From: Coccinella septempunctata
Lineage: Eukaryota; Arthropoda; Insecta; Coleoptera; Coccinellidae
Length of the DNA stretch: 64,000 bases
NCBI RefSeq assembly: GCF_907165205.1
Contig: NC_058189.1
Location: forward strand, 59,050,270-59,114,269
Direction of reading: 5' to 3'
Under the pieces are notes generated by a model. That model saw nothing but the letters and a program-made list of their open reading frames with translations, was not told the origin of the DNA and made no database searches. Of the stretch, positions 46,477 through 57,612 are shown one piece after another. Each line of letters opens with the position of its first letter. The stretch's first letter is position 1. The translations under genes and the position numbers were made by a program.

Positions 46477-47838
46477 TTGATTATAAAGAATATTCTGAAA
46501 AACCCATCTGGAGATCTGTTATACCTTCTCACAGAATATACAGAGTCAGTAAAAAGTAACGCAAGAAAATTATATCTGCGGTACCTACTTTTTTGTAGAA
46601 AAATGATCGAATAGGTCAATAATTATTTGAAATTACACAACGTGCAATAAGTGGGAATTTGTCCTGCATTTATACTACGTAGGGAGAGTAGTTGACTTTT
46701 TTTGAACGGCAACCCATATTTTTTCTCCTACAGCAACAAAAGTTGTATCCATGTCTGTCTCGAAAAGGTGCCCTTCAAATAAATATCGACTCGTGAATAT
46801 CAAAGTAAAACAAGGAAAAAATTTTACTTGAAGGACGTTATATTGAGTGTGGCCATGCAATGTGTTCCAGTGTGAGCAGCGCCTAAGAACTGAACATGGA
46901 TTTCCGTTTTGCAGTGCAAGAAAAAATCAAATAACTTGAGGTTCAACGGCTCCGAACAGTTTGCAACACCGGAAATTTATAAAGACGTAATTTATTTACT
47001 AAAATAAAATGAATACGATATAAATCAAAACTAAATTGATGCAGAGGCTAAGCAAAGTCATTACATACTTTTACCGACAGTTTGTAGTCGAATTAGACGC
47101 AAGGATTGTGGAAGATTAATCATAATTTTTCTTGTATCCCCGCTTGCATTATAGATTAACTATGGAACCTGCAGAATTCTTGTTATTCAAGGAAACCCAA
47201 GAAATGCATTTTCTCATTACCGTAGCCCCTTGATTTACGATTACCCACAGTATAAACTGTTCAGATTGCAATTAAAACCGCGATCTTCAACGATAAGTAG
47301 GTAATGGCTATGAATTAGTTCTAACATGTCTATTCTTCTTTCAGTCGGTAATTTTTCAGTGTGGTATGTCATGGTTAAGACCTTGTTGGCGGTAATATAA
47401 GTACAAAGTGAGTTGGAAAATTCAAGGACATCTGTTTCATGGTATTAAAGTTTATTGATCGTGGAGCTCCAGATAAGTAGATACTAGGAAAAAATGAATA
47501 CATGCAATTTACAATGATTTTTGTCGAAATATTTCAATAACGTTTGCACCAATGTATCAGAAATTGAAGGCATGTTGAATTTTCAACCTATTAGTTATGC
47601 CACTTTGTCGAAAAGGCCATGAAATCAGCTATCTGCTGTAAATATGTACTCAGTGTGCCATTTGAAATAATAAAAATAAACTTTTAGGCTGTTTCCGGTA
47701 TTACCGTAAGTTGCAGAGGTTTGAAAACATTTAAGGAAGAAAGGTCAGTGTCTAGAACCCCAGCATGAAAATTTTCAGCACAAAATTGTCTAGTGGCCAT
47801 CGCAGTGAATAACCCCGTATATTTATCCACACCGTATA
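46477..47838. other. Unannotated stretch
   Basis: No gene recognised. A possible single terminus TACAGAGTCAGTAAAAAGTA at 46539 has no partner. Confidence 0.4.
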
Positions 47839-47945
47839 CGAGGTGAGTCTCTGACTCATACAAATATTTTAACAGTAGATTTCGAGGTCAAAAGAACTAC
47901 TTTTTTCCTATACCATTTTTCCCGATTCGGTCTTGATAAAATATA

Positions 47946-48822
47946 CCGGGTGGCCCACTCCAGACGCGGCGCTCCTTTTGAGGGAGTAAATGAAGATATT
48001 TTGAGAATCTTTTCTTGTGGTGTGTGTTGGATGTCCCAAAGCACAATTTAAAATTATTGTCATATATACAGGGTGTTCGAAAATAAAGATATAGAACAAA
48101 GTTACACTTTTTTAAATGTAACACCCTATATTTGACCTCAAAAATGGAATGGCAAGCTCAAGTTATGATGAGTTTCTTCAGATTACTTTATAGCTCAGAA
48201 GCACCCTTTACGAGATAATGGCGAAAAATCGAAAATATGGAGTTTTTCTAAATAGCAGTTAATGAAGAATACAGATAGAATTTTTTCGAGTAGACAAGTT
48301 GGCTACTCCTACATATGAAAGAAAATTTCATCTCTGGAAGATACCGAGTGATCATAATTAATTCTCAAATATCAACTACAAATAATCGTCGAAAACTTTC
48401 TTATTTCAAATGGCACACCCGGTATTTCTATATCTCGTTGAACGTAAAAATTAATTTCGAAACTATTCTTCTACACAAACCTGATAGTTTATTAGCAATT
48501 TTCGATTTTCAATTCAAAACTAGTAAACCATTTTCGCAATTAGGTATCTCGTAAATGGTCCTTCTAAGGTATAAAGTGATCTGAAGAAAATCATCATGAT
48601 TTGAGATTGCCATTCCATGTTTAAGGTCAAATACAGAGTGTAACATTTAAAAAGTGTAACTTTGGTATATATCTTTGTTTTCGAAGACCCTGTATACTGT
48701 ATATATGACAATAATTTTAAATTGTGCTTTTGAAAACCCTTCACACACCACAAGAAAAGATTTTCAAAATTTCTATATTTACTACCTCAAAATGAGCGCC
48801 GCGTCTGGGGTGGGCCACCCGG
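47946..48822. mobile_element. Foldback FB8 (877 bp) with a second element at its apex
   Basis: Outer ends CCGGGTGGCCCACTCCAGAC and the inverted GTCTGGGGTGGGCCACCCGG. The left flank is TA; the right flank TA is mutated. Outer arms of about 120 bp share CACAATTTAAAATTATTGTC. The inner element (48069-48692) begins TA-CAGGGTGTTCGAAAATAAA and ends GTTTTCGAAGACCCTG-TA. The inner arms carry a further ACACCCTATA / TACAGAGTGT pair close to their ends. Frames of about 60-80 codons inside are by-products of the palindrome. Confidence 0.85.
48069..48692. mobile_element. Inner foldback within FB8
   Basis: Inverted throughout: AAAGATATAG / ATATATCTTT, AAAGTTACACTTTTTTAAAT / ATTTAAAAAGTGTAACTTTG, and GGAATGGCAAGCTCAAGTTA pairs loosely with GATTTGAGATTGCCATTCC. 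It sits between the AT-rich apex bases of the outer palindrome, within a few bases of the symmetry point. Confidence 0.85.
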
Positions 48823-49354
48823 TTTAGCCATTTTAAGTTTTCATAATGAGCTGTGCCACCCCTGAAAAAATAAAATGACCTTCAGAATTACTAGCTAAAT
48901 CTGTGATACTTCACATCTGTGGATCTTTTGAACAGAGTTGTATTCAGCCAAAATACCGAATTTTTGGAATTTCTCAAATACTTTTTAATTTTGGAACATC
49001 AAATTACTCGAAAAAGGCGCATTTTACTAGAGAATATAAAGGATACTTTCATTTTACAAAACATTCAAATATTTAGCGTCCATCTGAGTTTCAAGAGTTG
49101 GGTTCGTTGAATTATTGTATTTTTATGGTACATAATAGTCATAATGAGAAAACTGGAAGAAGTGGGTGATATCTTGTGTTCGAAAAAGATTAATTAAATA
49201 AATGAAAAACTATATTCCGAAATTCATTTTATTCGATAAAACTATTTGTGAGATAGAAATAAAAATAACATTTTTTATGGTTTTTCAACAGCCTGTATCT
49301 TTTAAACCGAAACGATTCGGATAAAATGATGAAGGAATAAAGTGTTTATTTTGG

Positions 49355-50417
49355 CTTCGGGATATATACATATTAAAGTGCCCGTAATTATTTTTTCTGT
49401 CGAGAAGATTCACAATGTCACTTTTCTGAAGAAGAACAAATATCTAAAAAAGCTCTTGCAGAATGAGGTGGGATAAACCCCGGGGCATTTTTCACAGATA
49501 AACGAGAACTAGTCGAGTGTAATCAATGTAACAACACATACATAAATAAGATATACCCACTCCAAGCCATGATTGATGTATCATTAGTTGCGAAAGATCT
49601 ATTTTCAGGAACTCTTGTCATAGATGATTGAGTGAAATGTATCCCTGATACAATTAAATCAGATTTAGATAACTTGTCTGGACTGGGTAACCACTATCTG
49701 GTCGGAATTTTTTTCCTCTAATGATAAAATAATTGCAACTTAACCGGCCGCTCATTCCAACTATCATTCAGACAATAAATGAACTCATATTACCCGTAAT
49801 TGCAATGATCATTTTCAGGGTACAGGAATATTACGGTGTTTATGGATATTAACTTTCCCTACAGGACGTGTCTTCGGAGAAGTCCTCGGGCAGTGAGCGA
49901 GAGTTCGTGGAGTCATTAGGAGTTTCCACATTTTTTAGACCACCGACATGTTAGTTCCTGGGTTTTCTCGCAGGGGGCGTATCAGGACAGCGGAGAGAAG
50001 CGTGCCGACGAAAAAGCGAGGTCTGAATGAGAGGGGAAACGTTGAAGGGAGACGGAATTATTCCTTCCATAAAAATTGTGTTTTTCTTACTGGAAAGTGA
50101 TAGTAGGGGTGGTACAGAAAAAAAGATATTCAAAATGGTTATCAGGTATGTTTTGTAATTTCGAGGGTTGAAATTTTTGGATCTTTTTGATTCCATATTG
50201 TATGTATGCAAAAGATTCCACAGATGTAGGAGGAAATCTTCTTTCAAATAAGGACTCCGAATGTGGGATCAACAACCCTTGAAGATTCGATTAAAGAAAT
50301 GGCATGAACCTCTGTTCGAGTTTTATCCCAACAAGAGTTAGGGGGAGTCCTGGAGACTTACTCAGGTAGGAGACTTGAACCACCTCAATTATTTCAAATT
50401 TCGCGCTACCAGTATTA
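49355..50417. other. Unannotated stretch with a candidate splice acceptor
   Basis: Less AT-rich at 49840-50060. A 98-codon minus frame (49951-50247) is unrecognised. See 49865-49954 for a possible short exon. Confidence 0.35.
49865..49954 (+). CDS. Candidate terminal exon (doubtful)
   Basis: A pyrimidine-rich tract and AG (TAACTTTCCCTACAG) precede an open run of 29 codons, DVSSEKSSGSEREFVESLGV, then STFFRPPTC and a stop. The third positions are richer in G/C than surrounding DNA. A donor-like GCAGTGAGC lies inside (about 49890), which would instead make a micro-exon. No upstream exon was identified in the window. It could equally be a chance signal. Confidence 0.15.
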   Translation, partial: DVSSEKSSGSEREFVESLGVSTFFRPPTC

Positions 50418-50419
50418 TA

Positions 50420-51606
50420 CGAGGTTATATTGGAAAATTCTTAGCCTTCCATAGAAGCAAACAAAATTTCAATGTTGAAATATTTCATTACTCAACATAT
50501 TCTCTTCTTAATTGGATACATTTCTTTCAGCCAACCTGCAATGTCTCTCTACCTTTCAAAAAAAATGTTTCTTCTTGCTCTCCAAACCAGACCTCCACAG
50601 CTTTTATTAACTGCTCAATGGAAGAAAATTTACGATCTTTCAAACGTGTTTTCAGTTGAGGAAAGAGATAAGCTAGTCGGATGGAGCCAAATCTGGTGAA
50701 TAGGGAGGATGCTCTAGTAATTCAAACCCTAAATCACGAATATTTTGCATGGCAACATGAGATTTGTGTGCAGGAGCGTTGTCCTGCAAAAGCAAAACAC
50801 CTTTGGATAGCTTTCCGCTTTAATTTTTTCCCGCAGATTGGTCAGTAATGTTGAATAGTAATCTCCGGTTACTTGTCCACCCTTATCCAAAAAATCAATC
50901 ATGATTACTCCATGCCAATTCCAAAAATCTGAAGCAGGAACTTTTCCAGCAGATTTTTGGACTCGAAGCTTCTTAGGTCTTGGAGAACCAAAGTGTCCCA
51001 TTCCATCGATTAATCGATGGAAAAAGCAACAATTGTTGCTTTGTTTCTGGATCGTAGAAATGTACCCAAGTCTCATTCATAGTAAAAATTCGGTTTAAGA
51101 AGTCTACATCTTTTTCAAATCTAGCACAGATCGAACGCGATGCTTCTACCCTTGCACGCTTTTGGTCAACAGTCAAAAATTTGAAGATCCATTTTGCAGC
51201 AATTTTTCTCATGTCTAAATTGACCTGAACTATATGATGAACACGTTCGTATGAAATATTCAGTGCTTCATCAGATATGCGTTTTAGTCGAATTCGACGG
51301 TCTGATAAAATCATGTCATGAAATGCATCCATATTTTCGGGGACTGACACAGAAACTGGCCTTCCCGATCGGTCATCATCTTCAACGGAAAATTTATCTC
51401 TTTTGAAGCTTGCAGTGCAATTTTTCACAGTGGCATACGAAGGACATTGATCACCAAGCTTCGTAAATCTGATTACGTCTTAACCTTTTAAATACAGGTA
51501 GCCGATGATGGCTCGATACTCCAATTTTTCGATTTTCACAATTTCGTAGGACATCTTCTTTCTTATAATTCATTGCGTAACTCTGGTTTACTTTTTTGAC
51601 CTCAAC
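50420..51606 (-). mobile_element. mariner-type transposon, copy 4 (5' truncated)
   Basis: The low-coordinate end CGAGGTTATATTGGAAAATT follows TA (50418-50419) and is the 3' terminus. The high end stops after TTTTTTGACCTCAA at about 51606, so the 5' terminal repeat is missing. The transposase is on minus. Confidence 0.85.
50729..51554 (-). pseudogene. mariner transposase, broken
   Basis: The N-terminal region before 51430 has frame changes (KIEKLEYRAIIGY...). The frame at 50973-51428 gives FKRDKFSVEDDDRSGRPVSV, LSDRRIRLKRISDEALNISY, KRARVEASRSICARFEKDVD and TMNETWVHFYDPETKQQ: the first catalytic residue reads NET rather than DET. A short duplicated insertion (CCATCGATTAATCGATGG near 51001, encoding INR inside LFPSINRWNG) disrupts SMEWRHSGSP. 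The catalytic domain continues at 50729-51076 (GSPRPKKLRVQKSAGKVPAS) and shifts frame before the second Asp. It cannot be functional. Confidence 0.85.
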
Positions 51607-52175
51607 AAAGGTTCAAAAAATTAAAAAACATCTCGGAAATCAGTGAGAGTGACAGAGTATTTCATACGCTGACACATCTGATGATGAAAGCCTTGACATA
51701 GACATTCGTTGGTCATTGGAAATTATTTCCTCTCAATGTTTTTCCTGATAAACATATTCTGAAAGAAAGCAACAATTGGCTCAGCATGCTCTCAAAAAGT
51801 TGATTTCCTCCTATACGATGGCTTTCTTACAGCGTTTATCGACAACCTGAATCACTTTTCTGGATATGTCAACTCAAAACTCGTAGAATTTAGGAAACAC
51901 TGAAAATTTTCAGGGATTGTCATGCCATATTAGTCAGAAGCGAATTTTGTTGTAATGGATCATGGTTGAGTGTGAGAGCACATAAACTGTCATAACTCTT
52001 ATAATTGAATTAATTGAAATGGAAAAGGGTTGCTACGAAAATCATCCTCAGCTACAATAAGTCCATCTATTTGTGGCACGAAAATTCAGGGTTGCAACAT
52101 AATAATAAACTACCAATCAACCCTCATAGAGGGTACATGACAAACTTCTCAAATATACAAAAAAAGTTGCATTAT
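51607..52175. other. Unannotated stretch
   Basis: No recognisable feature. Confidence 0.4.
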
Positions 52176-52595
52176 CCTGGGGAGTCTTTGACACTTACAT
52201 ATATTGCCACAGAATATTCCTGAATTCAGAAGGGATACGTTTCTATTTCACCATTTTTTTCGATTCAACTCGGTTGAAAAGATACAGGCTGTTCAAAATC
52301 CTTAATATACCTAATGTACCTTTCAGTTATATTTCTCAAACGACTCTATCTATTGGAATGAGTTTCCGAATATACGTTTTCATGGATGTGATGAATTATC
52401 TTCGAATAGAAAATTTTACCCAAATCTGCCAGTTTCGTCAATATTAACCAAAGTATTGTATTAAGTCTACATACCATAAAAAAAAAACAAAAATTTTCAA
52501 CTCTTTCCATTTCATAAGGTCAACGAAATAGTAATTTATAATACAATAAATGCCCAATCGATATTCAGTGGACTGTAAAAAAAAGACTCCCCAAG
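52176..52595. mobile_element. Diverged family-D relative (420 bp)
   Basis: Ends CCTGGGGAGTCTTTGACACT and GAATAT...AAAAGACTCCCCAAG are short inverted repeats. Inside are GATTCAACTCGGTTGAAAAG and GATACAGGCTGTTCAAAATC, related to family D blocks. Non-coding. Confidence 0.55.
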
Positions 52596-52692
52596 TAAGG
52601 CTCTAGACTACATTTTACTTTTCAACCGCTATTTTGGAAAAGGTAATTAAAGTAAAGAAAATCGTCCTGCGAAGCAGACAGGCACAGCTAGT
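52596..52692 (+). mobile_element. Candidate Helitron 3' end
   Basis: Ends GTCCTGCGAAGCAGACAGGC then ACAGCTAGT. A short stem (CCTG...CAGG) lies just before CTAG, the CTRR-type 3' end described for Helitrons, and the CTGCGAAGCAG phrase is common in insect Helitron-like repeats (recalled, not searched). The 5' end is not identified, and a D relative may have inserted upstream. Confidence 0.4.
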
Positions 52693-52833
52693 GCTAATAA
52701 TCTGAACATCCCTACCCTACACTCCATTCTTATGGACGATCTTCGATCTGACATAGAATGAAAATTGACACTTCAATCATGAAGTACCTTACTAAGTAGT
52801 ACGCTACTAATGTTCTTTCTCAATGCTACCAGT

Positions 52834-52915
52834 GCTGCGGTGTCCGAGTGGTTAAGGAGATGGACTTGAAATCCATTGGGTTCTACCCGCACAGGTTCGA
52901 ATCCTGTCCGCAGCG
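52834..52915 (+). tRNA. tRNA-Ser (anticodon TGA)
   Basis: An 82-nt class II tRNA. The acceptor stem is GCTGCGG with CCGCAGC, with discriminator G as usual for serine tRNAs. The anticodon stem is ATGGA with TCCAT and the loop CTTGAAA gives anticodon TGA, which reads TCA codons. The long variable arm (TGGGTTCTACCCGCA region) and T arm (CAGG TTCGAAT CCTG) are intact. Box A (TGTCCGAGTGG) and box B (GGTTCGAATCC) are present. No intron. It is probably a functional gene, standing alone with transposon debris on both sides. Confidence 0.97.
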
Positions 52916-53077
52916 AATATTAGTTTTTGTCAATTACCTACACATAACCTGAACGCAAAAGCTTACTAACTTTGGATATAATAGTGTATTTCATAACCCA
53001 TGCTGAAAGAAGTAATTTGATAACATCAAATATTGTAAAGTTAATATAGAGTCTATAATCTTTGTAATTATGTAATT

Positions 53078-53381
53078 CCTGTTTTGCTCATTTTTTCCCT
53101 AAGTTCAACCTTACGTGGTGAAAAAAAAATGGTCACCTCAGTGGCAAAGTAAGGAAAAAGATGCCTATTTCATTGAGATTCCAAAAGGGTTATAATTCAC
53201 TGTATTTCCAACATTTAATACAAAATGAAATCGTATTACAATGATTCAAGGCCTAGTTTAATTTCAAATTTTTGACAACTTAAATGAAACATGCAAGCAG
53301 AATGAAGCAATCATTCATAAGAATATGTAGAGCATGACATTTATTAGAGATCATAGAGACCACTTTGAACATCTTTTGTGA
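53078..53381 (+). repeat. Solo fragment of the FB2 family with transposase tail
   Basis: Collinear with 14430-14740 of FB2 (GTTTTGCTCATTTTTTCCCT...). It ends exactly at a transposase stop: the last codons read DHFEHLL-stop at 53358-53381. Upstream codons are shifted and interrupted (IIHKN, stop). The foldback termini are absent, so the inner unit existed outside the foldback. Confidence 0.7.
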
Positions 53382-55577
53382 AAGAAAGTTTTCAACAAGA
53401 AAGCTAAGATGCCGATGGTACAGAGCACTCAAGGTGGGAGTGTTAAACCAAAACTGCAGATTGTATACTAACCAATGAAAAAAAGAATTGTCACTGAGTC
53501 ATTCGTAAAAATAAAACACATAACGATACTGTATCGCACTGCAGCAGTAATTGTATCAATTGTTCACGAATAGAAAAATGAGTAACTACTTGTCCACTAC
53601 ATCCCAACTGATAGAAATAATTCCATGCTGCCTTAAAAATTATCATACAAATATCATTATAGGAAATGTGGGCCCTATGTTTCTAGAGATTTATGTAATT
53701 GCTTGCACAAATACAGCAGTGGGTGTGGAATATAAAAAGCGACCTTAACATTGTACTTTGTGGTCTTGATCTTTGATCTTGTCATGCTATCAATTATTTT
53801 CCGTAGCTGACTCTTAATGAATTCAGTAATTGTAATCAGAAAGTGAAGCATGGTAATTGTCGTTATTCAATTGAATTTATTAAGCTGTTCGATGACCATC
53901 ACTTGCCACATGCCGTGTCCTGTCATGTTCCCCACGGCTATTCCCAAAAAAATTTATTTATCAAGGAAAATTCCGTATAGAAAAGAAATATATATTTTTT
54001 TGTCTGGCTTGCGACATTTTGCCATAGGCGTGATTGATGACTCAATTAATTATCCGAATAGCAACTGACGTTTTCTACTACTACAGTATTTATGTGAAAG
54101 AAAATAAATCGATTATTAGAGGAAAATTATCCATTTTTCTCCAAGAGAATTATTTTTCGAAGGATCAAAAACATATACAGAACTTCCCATTCACCATCTT
54201 TAAAAATGGTTCACACATTTGATTTCGCCTAAAGCTGTCATGTCCTTCAAGTTTTGCTTTTATTGATCAGGATTTCACTGCTCTTTATCCTTTATACCTA
54301 GAAAACATATCTTACGTTAAACAACTTCTTTTTCTTTCTGTAGATATCTATTGACTCTTTGAATTCCAGTTGTACTTCGAGTGAATGTATTGTGATCACT
54401 CCAGGTTTGAACTATCATAATCAAATTACATTCAATTAACTCATTTTGCCTCCTTTTGTGAATTTATGGCCCAACACACATAAACACTTTTATTACAGAT
54501 GTATTTATCACTCTGTAGTCGTTAAATAATAAAAATTGCATGTGCTTAGAATATTGCCGTTCTGTGGAAATTAGCATGAGCAAAGTATGTATATTTATAA
54601 TTACAACACAACTTCCCTTTGAAGTATGTCTTTCAGAGACAGAAGGTTGAAGTTGTGATGAAAGTAACCAGTGGCGTGCGGTGAATCTATATACTTTCTG
54701 TGCTTTGATGTTTGCTTTAAAGATGCCTTCAAAGTGAAGTCGAAAGTGAAAAATTTTTTTTCCGTAAACAGTATCAGATATTCGAAACTCTGGTATGAAA
54801 GTATAAGCTTTTGAACACGCTGAATCTATTGTGAGCTATACCGAAAGCCTATCTCTCTTCGTTTAGATTTTCATCGTTGAAATGGCATTTTTCAAAACAT
54901 TACCTATTTGCTCCTCTATCTCAAACTCGGGGTGTCTTATTACTGTTCTAGGTTATGGAGTGCATAGAAGTTGTTTTGTAGATTCCAGAAAACCAAACGA
55001 TTCGATAGACAATGGTGCCTGGAAATAAATTCTAGGATATTGTTCCAGCACTCGATTTAACATAGGCATGCATTAGTATCACAGTATATTTCCCAAAATC
55101 CTGAATTGTGTGAGTTTTGTGGAAGTTCTAGGCATGATTAAGTCGATGATTTAAAGTTCTAGCTACAGGCAGGAAGGAATTCATGCATCGTCTTGGAAAC
55201 TCGTCCCAATGAATTGCTGGTTGAAATCGATTCTGGCATTTATCTCGATCAACCACGATATAAACTTTTATTATTTGACATTCCTATGGAGGAATATTAA
55301 TAAACTTGAATATATTCTAGGGAATTCTATAAATGAAGAAAATTCCATCGATCCATTAGAGACGGTATTAATGAATAACTTGAATTTGTTGTAGAACACA
55401 CTGCATTATTTCCAATCCTTTTGAATTCTGATCGTACATTTTTACATACCTCACCTTGAATTTTTCGGTGAATGGAATTCCACTTCTTTTCTAATGAGTT
55501 CACTTTTTTTTGTTGGATCAGAAATATAAATTTCGAATAATTACGTAAAATAACTCATCTTCATGACCATTATGACG
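53382..55577. other. Unannotated stretch (2.2 kb)
   Basis: Frames of 60-72 codons only. No recognised repeat termini. May be non-repetitive host DNA. Confidence 0.4.
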
Positions 55578-56235
55578 ACAAGAGTTGGACACGGAAATAA
55601 ACATCCGTATCAATTCGGCATCCCGGGCATTTTGGAAGCTAAAGGACGTGTTTCAAAATCACGACCTCGATCTGAAGACCAAGACAGCTATTTACAAAGT
55701 AGTGGTCCTCCCAACGCTTCTTTACGGTAGCGTAAGCTGGACGCCCTACAGGCGACATATTAAACAAGTTGAACAAACGCAACAACGTCATCCAAGACAA
55801 ATAATGCACATCAGATGGTTCCACAAAGTTTCAAATGTAGAAGTCTTGCAGCGCGTGAGTTGTATAACAATTAAGACTCAAGTAACGAGGACCCGACTCA
55901 GATGGAGCGGCAGCATTTTGTGGATGCAAGACACACAAGACTCCCCAAAATAGCTCTGTATGGCGAATTCACATAAGGAGCTCGGAAACCCGGAGGCCAG
56001 TATAAGCGGTTTAAAGATATACTGCATCGATCCCTAAAATCAGTTAATGCCATTCATAACTAGCGTTATACTGGTCACAGTGGAGGTCTTTGGTACACAG
56101 TTATAATGGAGGCCAGATCTGGTTGGTGACTATCCTTGCTCGGAGTGTGAAAGGATCTGTAGGTCACGGTTGGATCTCTTCAGTCACAGGAGGGCACACA
56201 GTAGCAAGTAGCCCTAAGAAATTATAAAAGAACCT
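55578..56235 (+). mobile_element. LINE family A, copy 2 (5' truncated)
   Basis: Collinear with the LINE at 10588-11486. It encodes the ORF2 C-terminal region on plus, then ends near 56235 without a clear microsatellite tail. The 5' end begins within the block TLDTEINIRI. Confidence 0.8.
55585..56209 (+). pseudogene. LINE-A ORF2 C-terminal region, broken
   Basis: The 122-codon frame 55585-55953 reads SRAFWKLKDVFQNHDLDLKT, VVLPTLLYGSVSWTPYRRHI, QRHPRQIMHIRWFHKVSNVE and TRLRWSGSILWMQD before a stop. After a frame change the C-terminal finger reads DYPCSECERICRSRLDLFSH then RRAHSS near 56127-56209 (C-x2-C...H-x3-H). It has a single VVLPTLLYGS block, unlike copy 1. The domain is the post-RT region of a non-LTR element. 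Confidence 0.8.
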
Positions 56236-56456
56236 ACCTAAGAAAAGCAATCCGAGATCAATAATTCTAGGTAATTCTATGAATCTTAGATTGATCCGAG
56301 GATGGAGTTTCAGATTTCGTTTATGGCTTGATATAAAATTCAAAAAATTTGCTTTTTATTAATCGGGATATATTAACCCTTTTTCCAACCCTGAGGCGAC
56401 TGTACCTGAGAGGAGGCTGCAAAAAAACAATTCTATATCAACACCCCATATATATA

Positions 56457-57610
56457 CTGCATTCACATTTATTTCAGCAGTCGGTTGGCCATGAAATAAT
56501 TTTCTCAAGTTTTTGTAACTAGAACTTATATCAATTAATATTGCGAATATGGCGGAGGTGATTGAAAAAAGAGATAGGGTTTCAGGAAGTGCTATTTAGA
56601 ATTCAGGTCCGCTCATTCAAATAGTTATACCTACCCTGATATTCTAAAATCCACAATACGTCAGACGGTAGCGAACATATTCGATGTAAGAGAATTTATA
56701 TAATGTTTCATCTGAATCTAAACGACTTATATTTCAGCTGAATATTTCCACAATCAGAAAGATTGCGAATGAAGAGGATGACAAAGAATTTCCTTCTATT
56801 GGGAGACCCAAAAAATGGGTGCCATTTTAGAATTTTATGTTTGAGTGAATTAATGCGAAAAGTTTTCTACAGGATTTTCGATGAATGTCATCGTAGAATG
56901 AGTTCCCGAAAATTGATTTATCTATTTTTCATTTGACTTGTCCTATACATTGTGAATGTCTTAAGGTACCAATAAATACCTTATTGTTATTATTATCATA
57001 TCAATGTATTAAGATAAACAGCCACAACTACGCGCCAGTTGTCCTGTTAATTGTTTATTCATGTGAAATTTTTGTTCAAAGGTGAAGTTCATCTTGACTT
57101 GAAACCTTCAATTCATTTTACTTCTTATATTGATGCAAGATGATTTTTGTTGAAGAATTTAACATTCTTGTAATTATCTGTTAATTCCTTCGGGAGATAC
57201 CCATTCCATCATATGCATTTCATCTTCGAGTTAATATTTTTGAAATCTACAATTGATGTAACGTATTCAAACTTTAGCCAAAGAAGATAACGAACATTGA
57301 CTCTCCTCAAGCTAGTGCATATTATGATATTATATTAATCTCTTGAATTTTCCATGCAAATAACCGGATTTGGTATGCCTTCAATCAGTTTGTATAAACA
57401 ATTATGTTCGTCACATATTTTGTGAAGAGATTCGACATTGCGATAAAATACGTAATAACAGAAACTTTTACGTAGAACAGGCAACATAGCGTTGATTTAA
57501 AACCCAAAAATGATTTGACAAGCGTCATAACCCCACATTTTCGAACTATACAGAGTGAAATGTGTAAAATTTCCATGGCCAACCGAGTGCTGAAATAAAA
57601 GTGAATGGAG
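56457..57610. mobile_element. Family R DNA transposon, copy C
   Basis: About 1.15 kb. Left end CTGCATTCACATTTATTTCA then GCAGTCGGTTGGCCATG; right end CCATGGCCAACCGAGTGCTG then AAATAAAAGTGAATGGAG and TA. It preserves the uninterrupted site into which FB5 inserted in copy A (near 56692-56712). Confidence 0.85.
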
Positions 57611-57612
57611 TA

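Larger units (their letters stand above)
47839..49354. mobile_element. Family D element, copy 8 (split by FB8)
   Basis: Starts with an eroded end (TA-CGAGGTGAGTCTCTGACTC), runs to 47943, is interrupted by FB8, and resumes at 48824 with TTAGCCATTTTAAGTTTTCA. It continues through CACATCTGTGGATCTTTTGA and CAAGAGTTGGGTTCGTTGAA to about 49354, where the terminus has decayed. Confidence 0.75.

Noticed and set aside
46535..46560. TACAGAGTCAGTAAAAAG resembling a CAGGGTG start
   Set aside because: Single end only, with no matching inverted block nearby.
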